Assembly (NCBI GenBank): GCA_002840555.1
Contig: PHBJ01000001.1
Span: forward strand, 62,001 to 126,000
DNA: 64,000 nt
Reading direction: 5' to 3'
Source: Deltaproteobacteria bacterium HGW-Deltaproteobacteria-13
GTDB taxonomy: Bacteria > Desulfobacterota > Syntrophia > Syntrophales > Smithellaceae
Notes under the pieces: generated by a model
Databases searched by the model: none
The model's input: the letters and a program-made list of their open reading frames with translations, nothing else
Told to the model about the DNA's origin: nothing
Shown here: piece by piece, positions 53,390 to 63,857 of the stretch
How positions within the stretch are numbered: the stretch's first letter is position 1
How the letters are laid out: the number at the start of each line of letters is the position of its first letter
Program-made: the position numbers and the translations under genes

Positions 53390-54786
53390 AAGAGACAAAA
53401 AAAAGTTTCCTGATCCGGTCATATATCATTTTGCTCATGATTTCCCTGGCGGTGAACGTACAGCTTTTTCCCTTGAAAGCCCTCTACGTTCACTCGGTTC
53501 CTCTTCCTCTTTTTGTCTTTCTCATCGGGATGGTGTGGTGCTTAATTTTTTGCCGGGATTTCCTCCGTTTCCTTCGGGAAAGAAAAGTCATTCTTATTTT
53601 TATGGGGCTGTTTCTCGTTTCCGGCATCCTTTCCGCTGTGTTTTCTCCGTTTTCAACGATTCTGGGATTGAAATCTCTTTTTCAATACGGACTATTTTTC
53701 GGCATTTCCTTTCTCCTTCTCTTTCTTTTCTCTATTGAAGGAAAAAGTACCGGCCTTTTTTTTCTCGAGGTCCTGGCGGGGCTGGCGGTTTTGCTTGCAG
53801 TCATCTCCTTTTTCGAAGTGACGAACGAAAGCCTCTACCGTTTTCTGGCCGATACTTTCCGGAGCGGGGAACGCCAGTTAATGAATGGACGCGTCAGAGC
53901 GGGAGCGACGATGATCCATTCGAATATCTTCGGGTGCTTCATGTCCCTGGGAGTTTTCATTTTCTTTTATTTAAAGGAAGAAACCGTAATTAAGGCGCGG
54001 ATCTTTTATCCCGCAGTCGGCATCCTTTCCGCCGCCGCGGCTCTTTCCGGTTCACGCAATGCCGCGTTAGTCCTTCTGGTTCCCGGGCTGCTGCTTTTAT
54101 TGAACAGGAAAACTTTAAAAACAGCGGCTGTTTTGATTGGAGTAGCTGTTTTCGCAATTATCGTATTGACTCCATCGGCTTCCAGGTTTTTAGACATGTG
54201 GAAACTGATTTACAAAACAGAAGACAGGAATTTAATTGCTACAGAGGTACAGACTCGGGAAATGGTCGCCGAAAAGGCGGTATCCCTGAAACGCAAAGCC
54301 GAGGAGGCCGCGCCCCTGAACTTCAACACGGCGTCTACCCGGCTATTGCTGTGGCAAAGCGCTCTGAGAATGTTTCGTGATTATCCGCTTACGGGCATCG
54401 GCCCGGGGGGCTGTAACCGCGCGCTGAAAGAATACGCTTCCCCCGAACTGCTCGCCGTTGAAAAGGAAAAGATTGATAAGGAGTACCTGCACGCCCACAA
54501 TGGTTTTTTTAACATTCTGGCGGAATTCGGATTGACAGGAATGATCATTACTCTGATATTTGCCGCATACCTCGCCGTTTTTCTTATCCGCCGTTACGGT
54601 TTATTTCCGCCTTTGCCGGTTCATGCACTTCTTATCGGGATAGGTCTATCCTTCATACCCGATGCTTTCTTTTACAGCTTATTTTACATGGTTGTTTCCT
54701 TAACACTTTTTCTGCTCTTTGCCTTCCCCGGAAACACCCTGCGCTTTCATGCCGGTTCTGTACCATCTGATAAACCATCCCCCTAA
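53386..54786 (+). CDS. O-antigen ligase / Wzy-type polymerase family protein
   Basis: 466 residues with about a dozen membrane helices and one large external loop (about 275-365) carrying the Wzy_C mark HAHNGFFNILAEFGLTGM. Moves or polymerises lipid-linked glycan at the outer face of the inner membrane. Start overlaps the GT2 stop. Its last 87 bp (29 codons) overlap the 3' end of the convergent flippase gene. Confidence 0.88.
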   Translation: MKETKKSFLIRSYIILLMISLAVNVQLFPLKALYVHSVPLPLFVFLIGMVWCLIFCRDFLRFLRERKVILIFMGLFLVSGILSAVFSPFSTILGLKSLFQYGLFFGISFLLLFLFSIEGKSTGLFFLEVLAGLAVLLAVISFFEVTNESLYRFLADTFRSGERQLMNGRVRAGATMIHSNIFGCFMSLGVFIFFYLKEETVIKARIFYPAVGILSAAAALSGSRNAALVLLVPGLLLLLNRKTLKTAAVLIGVAVFAIIVLTPSASRFLDMWKLIYKTEDRNLIATEVQTREMVAEKAVSLKRKAEEAAPLNFNTASTRLLLWQSALRMFRDYPLTGIGPGGCNRALKEYASPELLAVEKEKIDKEYLHAHNGFFNILAEFGLTGMIITLIFAAYLAVFLIRRYGLFPPLPVHALLIGIGLSFIPDAFFYSLFYMVVSLTLFLLFAFPGNTLRFHAGSVPSDKPSP

Positions 54787-55968
54787 AAAAAGAGTCAAAA
54801 GAACTTCCGTGGCTACAGAGGAAATAGCCGCGCCTTTGGCAAGATACCGGGGGATAAGAAAAAAATTTATTCCCACGTTGAAAATGGCGCATAGAGAGGC
54901 AGCCATAGCGTAATATCTTTCTCCATTCAGGGCGATGAGTCCCTGCGTCAGGATGAAATTGGGCAGGAGAAAAAGCAAGGCAAGCAGGAGCAGAGGAAGA
55001 ATATCGGCCGCAGGGCTGTATGCTTTCCCGTAGATAATAATGATGACCCCGGGAGCGAAAAGGATCCCCGCCACAGTTATCAGAAGCGCAACAGCGATAA
55101 CCCCGATGATGCTTTTGCCGAATCGTTTGGAAAATGTCTCTGGGTCCTGCCAACTCAGACGCATGTATCGAAAAAGTAAGTGAACGACCGGCGTTGCTAA
55201 AACGATCACCCCTTCCAGGACCTGGAATGCGGCGCCGTAATGCCCCACGAGGGCCAGATCGGGCTGAAGATGTTTGAGCATAATGATGCCGCTTTTGAAG
55301 TAGATCATCGTCGCGCCGCTAATGACGATGAAGGCCAGACAGGTCTTCCATATTCGCCAGGGGATTAAAGTCAGTTTCGGCCGCGAGATAAATTCCCGGC
55401 CGTTTTTTGTTGTCAGCAGGAGAAGGAGGCCGATGATGAAGGCCATGAAAACTTTTTCCGGCGACGGCGGCGTAAACCAGATAAGAATAAGGACGGGTAG
55501 AGCAAGAAAAGTATATACTTGAAAACGCCAGAGCGCCTCCCTTGTAAAAGATCCCTGTCCTTTCAGCAGAGCAGAGACCATGTTGGTGATGCTCCGGAGG
55601 GCAAGGTAGATAAAAGCCAGGATAAAACCGGTTTTAAAGGTTGCCGGAGATAGAAGGACAACGGTCAACCCGAGGAGCGTAACCAGTGTGACATAACTGA
55701 AATATCCGGAGACAAGGGTGACGGCGGTAAGGCCTGTTTTTTCAGAAGGAGCGACTTTCTCACGGAAGAGAATAGCCTGGAAGCCGCCATCCTGGATAAT
55801 GGCAAATATAGAAGCGATGGCCTGAATGTAAAGAAAGATCGCCAGGGAGGAGGGGCCAAGCTTCCGGGCGAGCAAGACCATAAGAAAAAACATCACCGCC
55901 GCTCCGTAGGTAACGGCTACCCACTGACTGCCAACGATTCTGATGAGCGCCAGTCTTGAATGAGGCAT
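54700..55968 (-). CDS. Polysaccharide flippase (Wzx/MATE-like)
   Basis: 422 residues, about 12-14 membrane helices of the oligosaccharide flippase family (ALIRIVGSQWVAVTYGAAVMFF at the N-terminus, last helices near NVGINFFLIPRYLAKGAA). It should turn the lipid-linked unit made by the plus-strand operon. It is transcribed in the opposite sense and overlaps the ligase gene tail to tail. Its promoter must lie in 55969-56213. Confidence 0.88.
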   Translation of the reverse strand: MPHSRLALIRIVGSQWVAVTYGAAVMFFLMVLLARKLGPSSLAIFLYIQAIASIFAIIQDGGFQAILFREKVAPSEKTGLTAVTLVSGYFSYVTLVTLLGLTVVLLSPATFKTGFILAFIYLALRSITNMVSALLKGQGSFTREALWRFQVYTFLALPVLILIWFTPPSPEKVFMAFIIGLLLLLTTKNGREFISRPKLTLIPWRIWKTCLAFIVISGATMIYFKSGIIMLKHLQPDLALVGHYGAAFQVLEGVIVLATPVVHLLFRYMRLSWQDPETFSKRFGKSIIGVIAVALLITVAGILFAPGVIIIIYGKAYSPAADILPLLLLALLFLLPNFILTQGLIALNGERYYAMAASLCAIFNVGINFFLIPRYLAKGAAISSVATEVLLTLFLGGWFIRWYRTGMKAQGVSGEGKEQKKC

Positions 55969-56369
55969 AAAGGAATTTCCTTTTTTTACGCTTTAAAAAA
56001 GATGAAGAGGCGGACCCGGATCCGTGCAGGGGATGCTGTTGGGATATCCCGGTACGGACTTTACATCTCCAAAGATTTGTGAAAAAATCTATTTAATAAA
56101 ATTGAGCCATATCAAAGAAAAAGAAGATTGTCATGAGAAAAGAGAAAAAGCCCTCGCCGTTTCGATCATGATCATAGAGAATCCTTTTTTTAGTTGACTC
56201 AAATTTAATTTCCTTGACACACCAGCGCCTTCTTTCCTATAATCAAACCACAATAGTGATTTATTATATTGAATCATCTCCACCGCAGACGCCGGATCGT
56301 CCGGAGTTGCAAAATTATTTCATACAATCATTCAGGCAAGGCTACATTTTATTTTTCCGGTAAGTGAAG
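55969..56369. other. Divergent spacer flippase / histidine kinase
   Basis: About 400 bp without a gene. It holds a consensus promoter for the kinase (56214-56243) and must hold one for the flippase on the other strand. The rest shows no hairpin or repeat that stands out. Confidence 0.5.
56214..56243 (+). promoter_or_regulatory. Consensus sigma-70 promoter of the two-component operon
   Basis: TTGACA (56214-56219), 18-bp spacer, TATAAT (56238-56243). Both boxes match the consensus exactly. The leader to the kinase ATG would be about 120 nt. Confidence 0.85.
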
Positions 56370-58511
56370 ATGAAAGATAAAAATCGCCAGCAAAAAGTCA
56401 GGAAGAATCCAAAATACAGCGATAATATATGGGCGCGGGAAGTTTTCAGTAACGGCCGGCAAGCCCTGCAAAGTATCATCGGGAGCTCTCCGATTCCCGC
56501 TTTTATCATCGGGAAGGACCATCTGATTATCTACTGGAATAAAGCTTTGGAAGAACTCAGCGGAATCAAGGCCGAGGAGGTCGTGGGCACCGGACAGCAA
56601 TGGCGGGCATTTTATAAAACGGCAAGGCCCTGCATGGCCGACTTGCTGGTCGATAAATTTAAAAAAGAGATTCCCCAATGGTATGCCGGTAAATTCATCA
56701 AATCAAAATTGATTGCCGGCGCCTATGAGGCTACCGATTTTTTCCCCGAGCTGGGTAAAAGGGGACGATGGCTGCGCTTCACCGCCGCCATAATCCGGAA
56801 TTCCAAAGGTTCAGTCATTGGAGCCGTGGAAACGCTGGAAGATATAACCCCGGCGAAAAGAGCGGAAGAAGCTTTATTGAAGGCTCATGAAGACCTGGAA
56901 ATCAAGGTAAAGGAGCGAACGCGGAAACTCGCGAAAGCCAACAAGGCCCTGAAAGACACAACGGATCATTTATCTCTTATCCTGGAATTCCTTCCGATTG
57001 TTTCCTATACTTGTAATGCCGATGAAGATTTGACGATTACATTTGTCAGCAAACGCGTCAAGGAAATTACCGGATACACACCTGCCCAATTTACGGAGAG
57101 TCCTTCTTTCTGGCAGGAGCACATCCATCCTGAAGACCAGCTGGATATTCTCGGAAAATTAAAATCGGCAGCCAAAACAGGTACCCACCAGTTTGAATAT
57201 CGTTTCCAAACGGCCGATGGCTCTTATCGCTGGCTTTCCGATCACCGCCGCCTGATAAAACCGGGTAATCGCTTACGAAGCTACATGGTCGGCGCCTGGC
57301 AGGATATAACCGAGGATAAAAGAATCCGGCAGGAAGGAGAACTCCGTCTGCAGCAACTGATCCAATCTCATAAATTAAAGGCCCTCGGCGAAGTGGTGAC
57401 GGGCGTTGCTCATGAAATAAATAATCCTGTCAGTTTTATTGCCAACAACATTACCATGCTGGAGGAAATGTGGAATGCCGTTGAACCCATTCTTGCCAGT
57501 GACGGAGCGTCCAATACGGATTGGGGCGATAAGGGCATAGGCTATGTGGAAGTTTGCACCAATATGAAAGAAATTATTGAGGAGTTCAAGACAGCTTCTC
57601 AACGAATCAAACGGGTCATTGCCGGGCTGAAAGAATTCGCACGCACGGATGAAACAGCCCCAAAGAAACCAGTTAAAATTGAGGAAGTCATTCATGGCGT
57701 ATTGATTATTGTCGGAGCTCAGGTCCGTAAAACCGTCTCCCGCATGGACCTGTACATCGACAGCAATCTGCCGTCTGTTCAGGGACATTTTCAAAAAATT
57801 GAGCAGGTCATTGCCAATTTGTTGATCAACGCGCATCAATCCATTACGCCCGACAGAAAAGGAAGAGTCATTATCACGGTCAGAAGTATTGAAAGATTCA
57901 ATGCGATTCTGATCGAAATTGAAGATAACGGAATCGGTATGGAAAAAGAAGTGCTGGACCATGTTTTTGAACCTTTCTTTACGACTCGCCGGGATCGGGA
58001 AGGGACGGGTCTGGGGCTTTCCATTTCTTATGGACTCATCAAAGAACATAAGGGAATCATCGGAGTGCTTTCTCGTCCCGGTATTGGCAGCCGGTTTTCC
58101 ATCTACCTTCCGCTGGATGCCAAAACACAAATAAACATTCGCCCGGCCATTCTTTGCTGTGACAGCGATGCCCTCTACCTTAATGAAATCAAGATGAGCT
58201 TTGCCGATGTCATTGACTGGCAATGCGGGCCTGAAGATACATGTGATGATGTGATTGCGTATCTTGAAGCGCATCCCGAGGTGGACATTTTTATCTCGGA
58301 AATAAATCTGCCGGCAATAAACGGATGGGAACTGTCCCGAAAAATAAAGGAACGTTTCCCGCTGCTGTTTATCATTCTGTATTCTGATGATCCCCTGACC
58401 GGGAATCCGGCAGCAGGAATGGCCGGCCAACCCGATTATGTTCTTAAAAAACCTTTCAGCTTGTTACAACTGCAAAAAATAATTCGTGAGACGGGAAGGC
58501 AGAGATTATGA
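56370..58511 (+). CDS. Soluble PAS histidine kinase with C-terminal pseudo-receiver
   Basis: 713 residues, no membrane segment. PAS1 (about 30-165), coiled coil (about 165-200), PAS2 (about 205-325, YTCNADEDLTITFVSKRV), HisKA with H348 (VTGVAHEINNPVSF), HATPase (NLLINAHQS, DNGIGME, FEPFFTTRRDREGTGLGLSI), then a receiver-like domain (about 595-710). In this last domain the phosphorylatable Asp is E644 (FISEINLPAINGWEL), though the KP lysine is kept (VLKKPFS). Ribosome site is weak; GTG 56364 is the alternative start. Overlaps the response regulator by 4 bp (ATGA). It senses a cytoplasmic signal through PAS domains; the signal is unknown. Confidence 0.93.
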   Translation: MKDKNRQQKVRKNPKYSDNIWAREVFSNGRQALQSIIGSSPIPAFIIGKDHLIIYWNKALEELSGIKAEEVVGTGQQWRAFYKTARPCMADLLVDKFKKEIPQWYAGKFIKSKLIAGAYEATDFFPELGKRGRWLRFTAAIIRNSKGSVIGAVETLEDITPAKRAEEALLKAHEDLEIKVKERTRKLAKANKALKDTTDHLSLILEFLPIVSYTCNADEDLTITFVSKRVKEITGYTPAQFTESPSFWQEHIHPEDQLDILGKLKSAAKTGTHQFEYRFQTADGSYRWLSDHRRLIKPGNRLRSYMVGAWQDITEDKRIRQEGELRLQQLIQSHKLKALGEVVTGVAHEINNPVSFIANNITMLEEMWNAVEPILASDGASNTDWGDKGIGYVEVCTNMKEIIEEFKTASQRIKRVIAGLKEFARTDETAPKKPVKIEEVIHGVLIIVGAQVRKTVSRMDLYIDSNLPSVQGHFQKIEQVIANLLINAHQSITPDRKGRVIITVRSIERFNAILIEIEDNGIGMEKEVLDHVFEPFFTTRRDREGTGLGLSISYGLIKEHKGIIGVLSRPGIGSRFSIYLPLDAKTQINIRPAILCCDSDALYLNEIKMSFADVIDWQCGPEDTCDDVIAYLEAHPEVDIFISEINLPAINGWELSRKIKERFPLLFIILYSDDPLTGNPAAGMAGQPDYVLKKPFSLLQLQKIIRETGRQRL

Positions 58512-59875
58512 GAGTCCTGATTGTCGATGATGAAGAAGTCGCTCTGAATTCGGTGAAACGCCTGCTGAAATGGCGGGGCATCAGGAACGTGGAGACATGC
58601 AACAGCGGCAAAGAGGCCATTGCAAAAATCAGAGAAACGGATTTTGACATTGTGCTTCTGGATCTGCTGATGCCGGAAATTGACGGCTTGCAAATTTTGG
58701 AATCAACCCGGCCGTACCGTCCTCATACGGAATTCATCATCCTTACCGCCATTGATGATATTCCCACGACGGTTAAGGCCATCCGCCTGGGTGCTTATGA
58801 TTATCTGGTTAAACCGGTAGACAACGATCTGCTTTTTCTGGCGATTAAGAGGGCTTATGAACACAGGGGATTACTCATAGGTTTATCGGCAACGGCGGGA
58901 TACGGCAAAAGTAAAGTGCCTAATGCTTTTTCCGAAATTATCACCCAATGTCCGCAGATGTGTTCCCTGCTTTCTTATGCTCAGGTGATGGCCGGAGGCG
59001 GTAATCCCATTATGATTACCGGGGAATCGGGAACCGGCAAGGAGCTGGTGGCCAAAGGTATTCATCAGGCGGGACCCATGCCGCAGGGCCCTTTCATTGC
59101 CGTTAATGTCAGCGCGATTCCTGCCAGTATGTTTGAAAGCCAGTTCTTTGGTCATGCCAAAGGCGCTTTTACCGGCGCGGATATGCCGTATCGGGGTTAT
59201 TTTGAACAGGCGGACGGAGGGACTCTTTTCCTGGACGAAATCGGAGAATTGCCGGTCGGTTTGCAAACAAAACTGCTCCGTGTGCTGGAAGAAAAATCTT
59301 TTTACCCTCTCGGCTCATCGAAACCCGTCTGGGTGGATGTAAGAGTTATATCAGCTTCCAACAGCAATATTGAACAGGGCTGCCAGGAAGGCAACTTCAG
59401 GCTGGATCTTCTCTACCGGCTCAAATCGGTTCATATCCATCTGCCCCCTTTAAGAGAAAGACAGGGAGATATTCCCCTGCTCGCGTCCCATTTTCTTCGC
59501 AGGGCATGCAGTAGTTATAATAAAGAGGTTCTCGGTTTCAGCTCTGAAGCCATGGATTTATTAAACAGCAGACCTTATCCCGGCAACGTGCGTGAGTTTG
59601 CTCAGATTATTGAGAATGCCGTTCTGATATGTGATTCCAACCTTGTTTTGCCCGGTCATCTGGGTATGGTATCAGCGAGCCCCTCTCCTCTTGCCCGCCG
59701 GTTATGCACGCTGAAGGAAAACGATGAAGCGCAGCTGGTCTATGTTTTAACCAATGCCAAAGGTGATCGCGGCAAGACTGCGCAAATTCTTGGCATAACC
59801 ATCAGGCAGCTTCAACGCAAAATTGCCGCCATGAAGAAGAATCCTCAATGGGAATCCATCCTGCGCGACATTTAA
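58508..59875 (+). CDS. Sigma-54-dependent response regulator (NtrC family)
   Basis: 455 residues: receiver (1-120) with D52 (LLDLLMPEIDG) and KPVDN lysine, AAA+ domain (about 145-375) with Walker A G172ESGTGK178, the sigma-54 contact loop GAFTGA (219-224), Walker B TLFLDEIGE, and a Fis-type helix-turn-helix at the end (KTAQILGITIRQLQRKIAAM). All parts needed to activate sigma-54 RNA polymerase are intact. Cognate partner of the kinase by ATGA overlap. A perfect -24/-12 promoter lies 327 bp downstream, its probable target. Confidence 0.95.
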   Translation: MRVLIVDDEEVALNSVKRLLKWRGIRNVETCNSGKEAIAKIRETDFDIVLLDLLMPEIDGLQILESTRPYRPHTEFIILTAIDDIPTTVKAIRLGAYDYLVKPVDNDLLFLAIKRAYEHRGLLIGLSATAGYGKSKVPNAFSEIITQCPQMCSLLSYAQVMAGGGNPIMITGESGTGKELVAKGIHQAGPMPQGPFIAVNVSAIPASMFESQFFGHAKGAFTGADMPYRGYFEQADGGTLFLDEIGELPVGLQTKLLRVLEEKSFYPLGSSKPVWVDVRVISASNSNIEQGCQEGNFRLDLLYRLKSVHIHLPPLRERQGDIPLLASHFLRRACSSYNKEVLGFSSEAMDLLNSRPYPGNVREFAQIIENAVLICDSNLVLPGHLGMVSASPSPLARRLCTLKENDEAQLVYVLTNAKGDRGKTAQILGITIRQLQRKIAAMKKNPQWESILRDI

Positions 59876-60201
59876 GTCATCACAGGCGACATAAATGTCT
59901 CGATTAATAAGTTCTTATATTTAAAGAAAATTTTCATCTTCTGGTATCCGTCAATATCTTCAAGCTGTTTCACCGGCGACTTTTATTTCGTATTCTTATT
60001 TATTTTCTTTTTTAATTATTCATGAATTTCCGGCAAAAAGAGATACGTCTGTTTATTTCTCAAGAACATGACTGCATGGAAGTAATCACGCATAACTCCT
60101 TAACAACACTGGATTCCGTCCTTTACGGGAATATCGGATGATAACGGATTTGAAATGTATTTACAGACATATCCAAAAACATAATACAAAAATAATTTTT
60201 A
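59876..60201 (+). other. Upstream region of the sigma-54 promoter, candidate enhancer
   Basis: 326 bp, AT-rich, no gene. The inverted repeat ATTCCGT-ccttt-ACGGGAAT (60113-60132, one bulged base) is 70-90 bp upstream of the -24 box, a normal distance for an NtrC-type enhancer. A second small one, GACAT-aa-ATGTC, lies at about 59890-59901. Assignment as binding sites is inference. Confidence 0.4.
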
Positions 60202-60217
60202 TGGCACGGCCGTTGCT
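60202..60217 (+). promoter_or_regulatory. Sigma-54 (-24/-12) promoter
   Basis: TGGCACG (60202-60208), 4 bp, TTGCT (60213-60217): exact match to the sigma-54 consensus TGGCACG-N4-TTGCW. Transcription should start near 60228, 19 nt before the ATG at 60247, with GAAAGGAAAGA as ribosome site in between. It lies 327 bp after the sigma-54 activator gene. Confidence 0.92.
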
Positions 60218-60246
60218 CTTCTAATTGCTGAAAGGAAAGAGTTGCC

Positions 60247-60717
60247 ATGAAGGCTTTTACCGCAAAACTCGTAGACCTGACTCAAAAAAATGCGGAAACC
60301 ATTGCCCGCCAATGGGCAAAAGATGTGAAAACCAACGAAAAGACATACACCTACCATGAAGAATCCGAGGAAAAGATTATTCGCCAGGCCAAATATTTTT
60401 ACAATAATTTTCAAATGATGTTTTTTAATGAATCGCCATACGAACAGGCCAAGGAAGTTTTCGAGAAATACGCTGAAGAAAGATACAGAGAGGGAGTCCC
60501 GCTTCACGAAGCATTATACGCACTGATTCTTATGAGAAGACATATGTGGTTATACGCGGAATTTCAGTCGCTGTTTAATGTGGAGGTAGAGCACCGGCAG
60601 GCAGTGGAAAGCCTGAGCAGGACCATTCTTATGTTTGATTACATTATGTATGTTGTGACCAGGCAGTACTGGAAGCTGATGAAACTGGAATGTCAGGCAA
60701 AAGAAAATACGCGGTGA
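60247..60717 (+). CDS. RsbRD-like helical sensor-domain protein
   Basis: 156 residues, all-helical, no membrane segment, resembling the RsbRD N-terminal (non-heme globin-like) domain. Tell-tale segments are ARQWAKDV near the N-terminus, ALYALILMRRHMWLYAEFQ and AVESLSRTILMFDYI. It is nearly a copy of the first 150 residues of the next gene. As the first gene after the sigma-54 promoter it may be a small cytoplasmic sensor or partner of the kinase. Function not known. Confidence 0.65.
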   Translation: MKAFTAKLVDLTQKNAETIARQWAKDVKTNEKTYTYHEESEEKIIRQAKYFYNNFQMMFFNESPYEQAKEVFEKYAEERYREGVPLHEALYALILMRRHMWLYAEFQSLFNVEVEHRQAVESLSRTILMFDYIMYVVTRQYWKLMKLECQAKENTR

Positions 60718-60785
60718 TTCGGCAGAATGAATTTAAACAAGTAAATATTTTATCGTAACAGCTCGATGAAGGCGGAGATAAAAAA

Positions 60786-61613
60786 ATGCAAGCATATGCG
60801 GCAAAACTTATTGATGTTATAGAGAGCAAGGCTACGAACATTTCCGGACAATGGGCCGACGATGTGATGACCCATAAAAGAACGCCTTCATATCATTCTC
60901 TGCCGAAAGATATGGTCATTAACCAGGGAATCAATTTTTACATGCTTTTTCGCCGGATGTCCATGGCGGAAAACCCTTATGAAGAAGCCAAAACATTTTC
61001 CTGGCAGTACGCCGAGGATCTTTACAAGAAAAAGATACCCTTGCAGGAGGCTACCTACGCGCTGATGCTTCTCAGAAGGCACCTCTGGCTTTATGCTGAA
61101 TTTCAGGGGCTTTTTTTCACCGCTCTGGAAAAGCAACAGGCGGTGGAAAGCCTGAATCGAACAATTCTTCTGTTCGATTATGTATCTTACCAGGTCATAG
61201 AAAAATACCAGGAGTTAATCATCGGCAGTGTGGAAAGAAGGCTTGGCGCTATTAAAACACTGATGATGAAGGGACGGATGGGAAGTGAAGGCGGCACCTT
61301 GAAAGCTGCGTTGATGACGATCTTTCTCCTTTGTGCCTGTCTTCTTACCTATTATTCTCATGTAACCCTTAAGACGGAAATACTTTTCACTCATCTCTTC
61401 TATATCCCGGTCATTTTTGCGTCGATCTGGTGGGGTAAAAAAGGCATCTTTACCGCCCTCTTTCTTGGTGTTCTGATTTTGACCAGCCATGCGCTTTTCC
61501 TGACGGGAATACCATTTTCCGGCGATATCGTCCGGGCAGGCATGTTGATTGTGGTTGGCGGTGTTATCGGCTGGTTGATGGAAGGAATAAAAAAAGTGGA
61601 AGAGATGTATTGA
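60786..61613 (+). CDS. RsbRD-like domain fused to four-helix membrane module
   Basis: 275 residues. N-terminal helical domain (1-145) is paralogous to the previous protein (ATYALMLLRRHLWLYAEFQ, AVESLNRTILLFDYVSY). C-terminal part has four membrane helices (about 172-192, 198-216, 220-240, 248-268), with HLFYIPVIFASIWWGKKGI, a module known from the N-termini of many deltaproteobacterial sensor kinases. No kinase or output domain follows. Only 39 bp separate it from atpD, with no terminator. Confidence 0.7.
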   Translation: MQAYAAKLIDVIESKATNISGQWADDVMTHKRTPSYHSLPKDMVINQGINFYMLFRRMSMAENPYEEAKTFSWQYAEDLYKKKIPLQEATYALMLLRRHLWLYAEFQGLFFTALEKQQAVESLNRTILLFDYVSYQVIEKYQELIIGSVERRLGAIKTLMMKGRMGSEGGTLKAALMTIFLLCACLLTYYSHVTLKTEILFTHLFYIPVIFASIWWGKKGIFTALFLGVLILTSHALFLTGIPFSGDIVRAGMLIVVGGVIGWLMEGIKKVEEMY

Positions 61614-61616
61614 TAA

Positions 61617-63420
<1,804 letters not shown>

Positions 63421-63426
63421 GAAAAT

Positions 63427-63487
63427 GTTCTAGGTTCAATGTTCAACGTTCAACGTTGATAGGAACATAGAACGTAGAACATAGAAC
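63427..63487. repeat. GTTC/GAAC hairpin repeat between atpC and atpQ
   Basis: Imperfect inverted repeat: arms 63427-63451 and 63463-63487 match at 20 of 25 positions, spacer 11 bp. Each arm is built of GTTCNANGTTC-like units. Such GTTCAACGTT-type elements are common dispersed repeats in this group; here one interrupts the ATPase operon. Confidence 0.75.
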
Positions 63488-63503
63488 TCTTGAAGGAGTG
63501 AGC

Positions 63504-63857
63504 ATGGTCGAAATAAGACGAACATCTAATGGGCGACGCCGGAAGATAGCCGATCACTTCACCGAGCAGGTTGCCAAAAAAGAAGCGCTGAGGAAGAGAG
63601 GCCTTCGGCACAAAGACGAAACCGTCTGGTTTGGTCTGGGTATGTTCGGAATCGTCGGATGGGCGGTGGCCATTCCCACACTGGTCGGAATCGCTCTGGG
63701 GTTGTGGATCGACCGCACCTGGCCCACCCGGTATTCCTGGGCGCTCATGTTATTAATCGCGGGTGTGATGGTCGGATGCATGAATGCCGCCTACTGGGTG
63801 AGGAAAATTCGCGGTAAAATTATCGAGGAAGATGACGATGATATCCAGCAGTCTTGA
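63504..63857 (+). CDS. atpQ: N-ATPase AtpQ (AtpZ/AtpI-like) subunit
   Basis: 117 residues: basic N-terminus, then two membrane helices (about 48-70, GIVGWAVAIPTLVGIALGLWID, and 78-97), ending in an acidic tail EEDDDDIQQS. Matches the AtpZ/AtpI-like subunit AtpQ of N-ATPases, thought to help c-ring assembly. ATG 63504 is preferred; GTG 63498 overlaps the AAGGAG ribosome site. It overlaps atpR by 20 bp. Confidence 0.9.
   Translation: MVEIRRTSNGRRRKIADHFTEQVAKKEALRKRGLRHKDETVWFGLGMFGIVGWAVAIPTLVGIALGLWIDRTWPTRYSWALMLLIAGVMVGCMNAAYWVRKIRGKIIEEDDDDIQQS

Noticed and set aside
57375-58430. Long minus-strand open frame (351 codons) inside the histidine kinase gene
   Set aside because: It lies fully antisense to well-conserved HisKA and HATPase sequence and shows no protein-family motif; its length reflects codon bias of the real gene.
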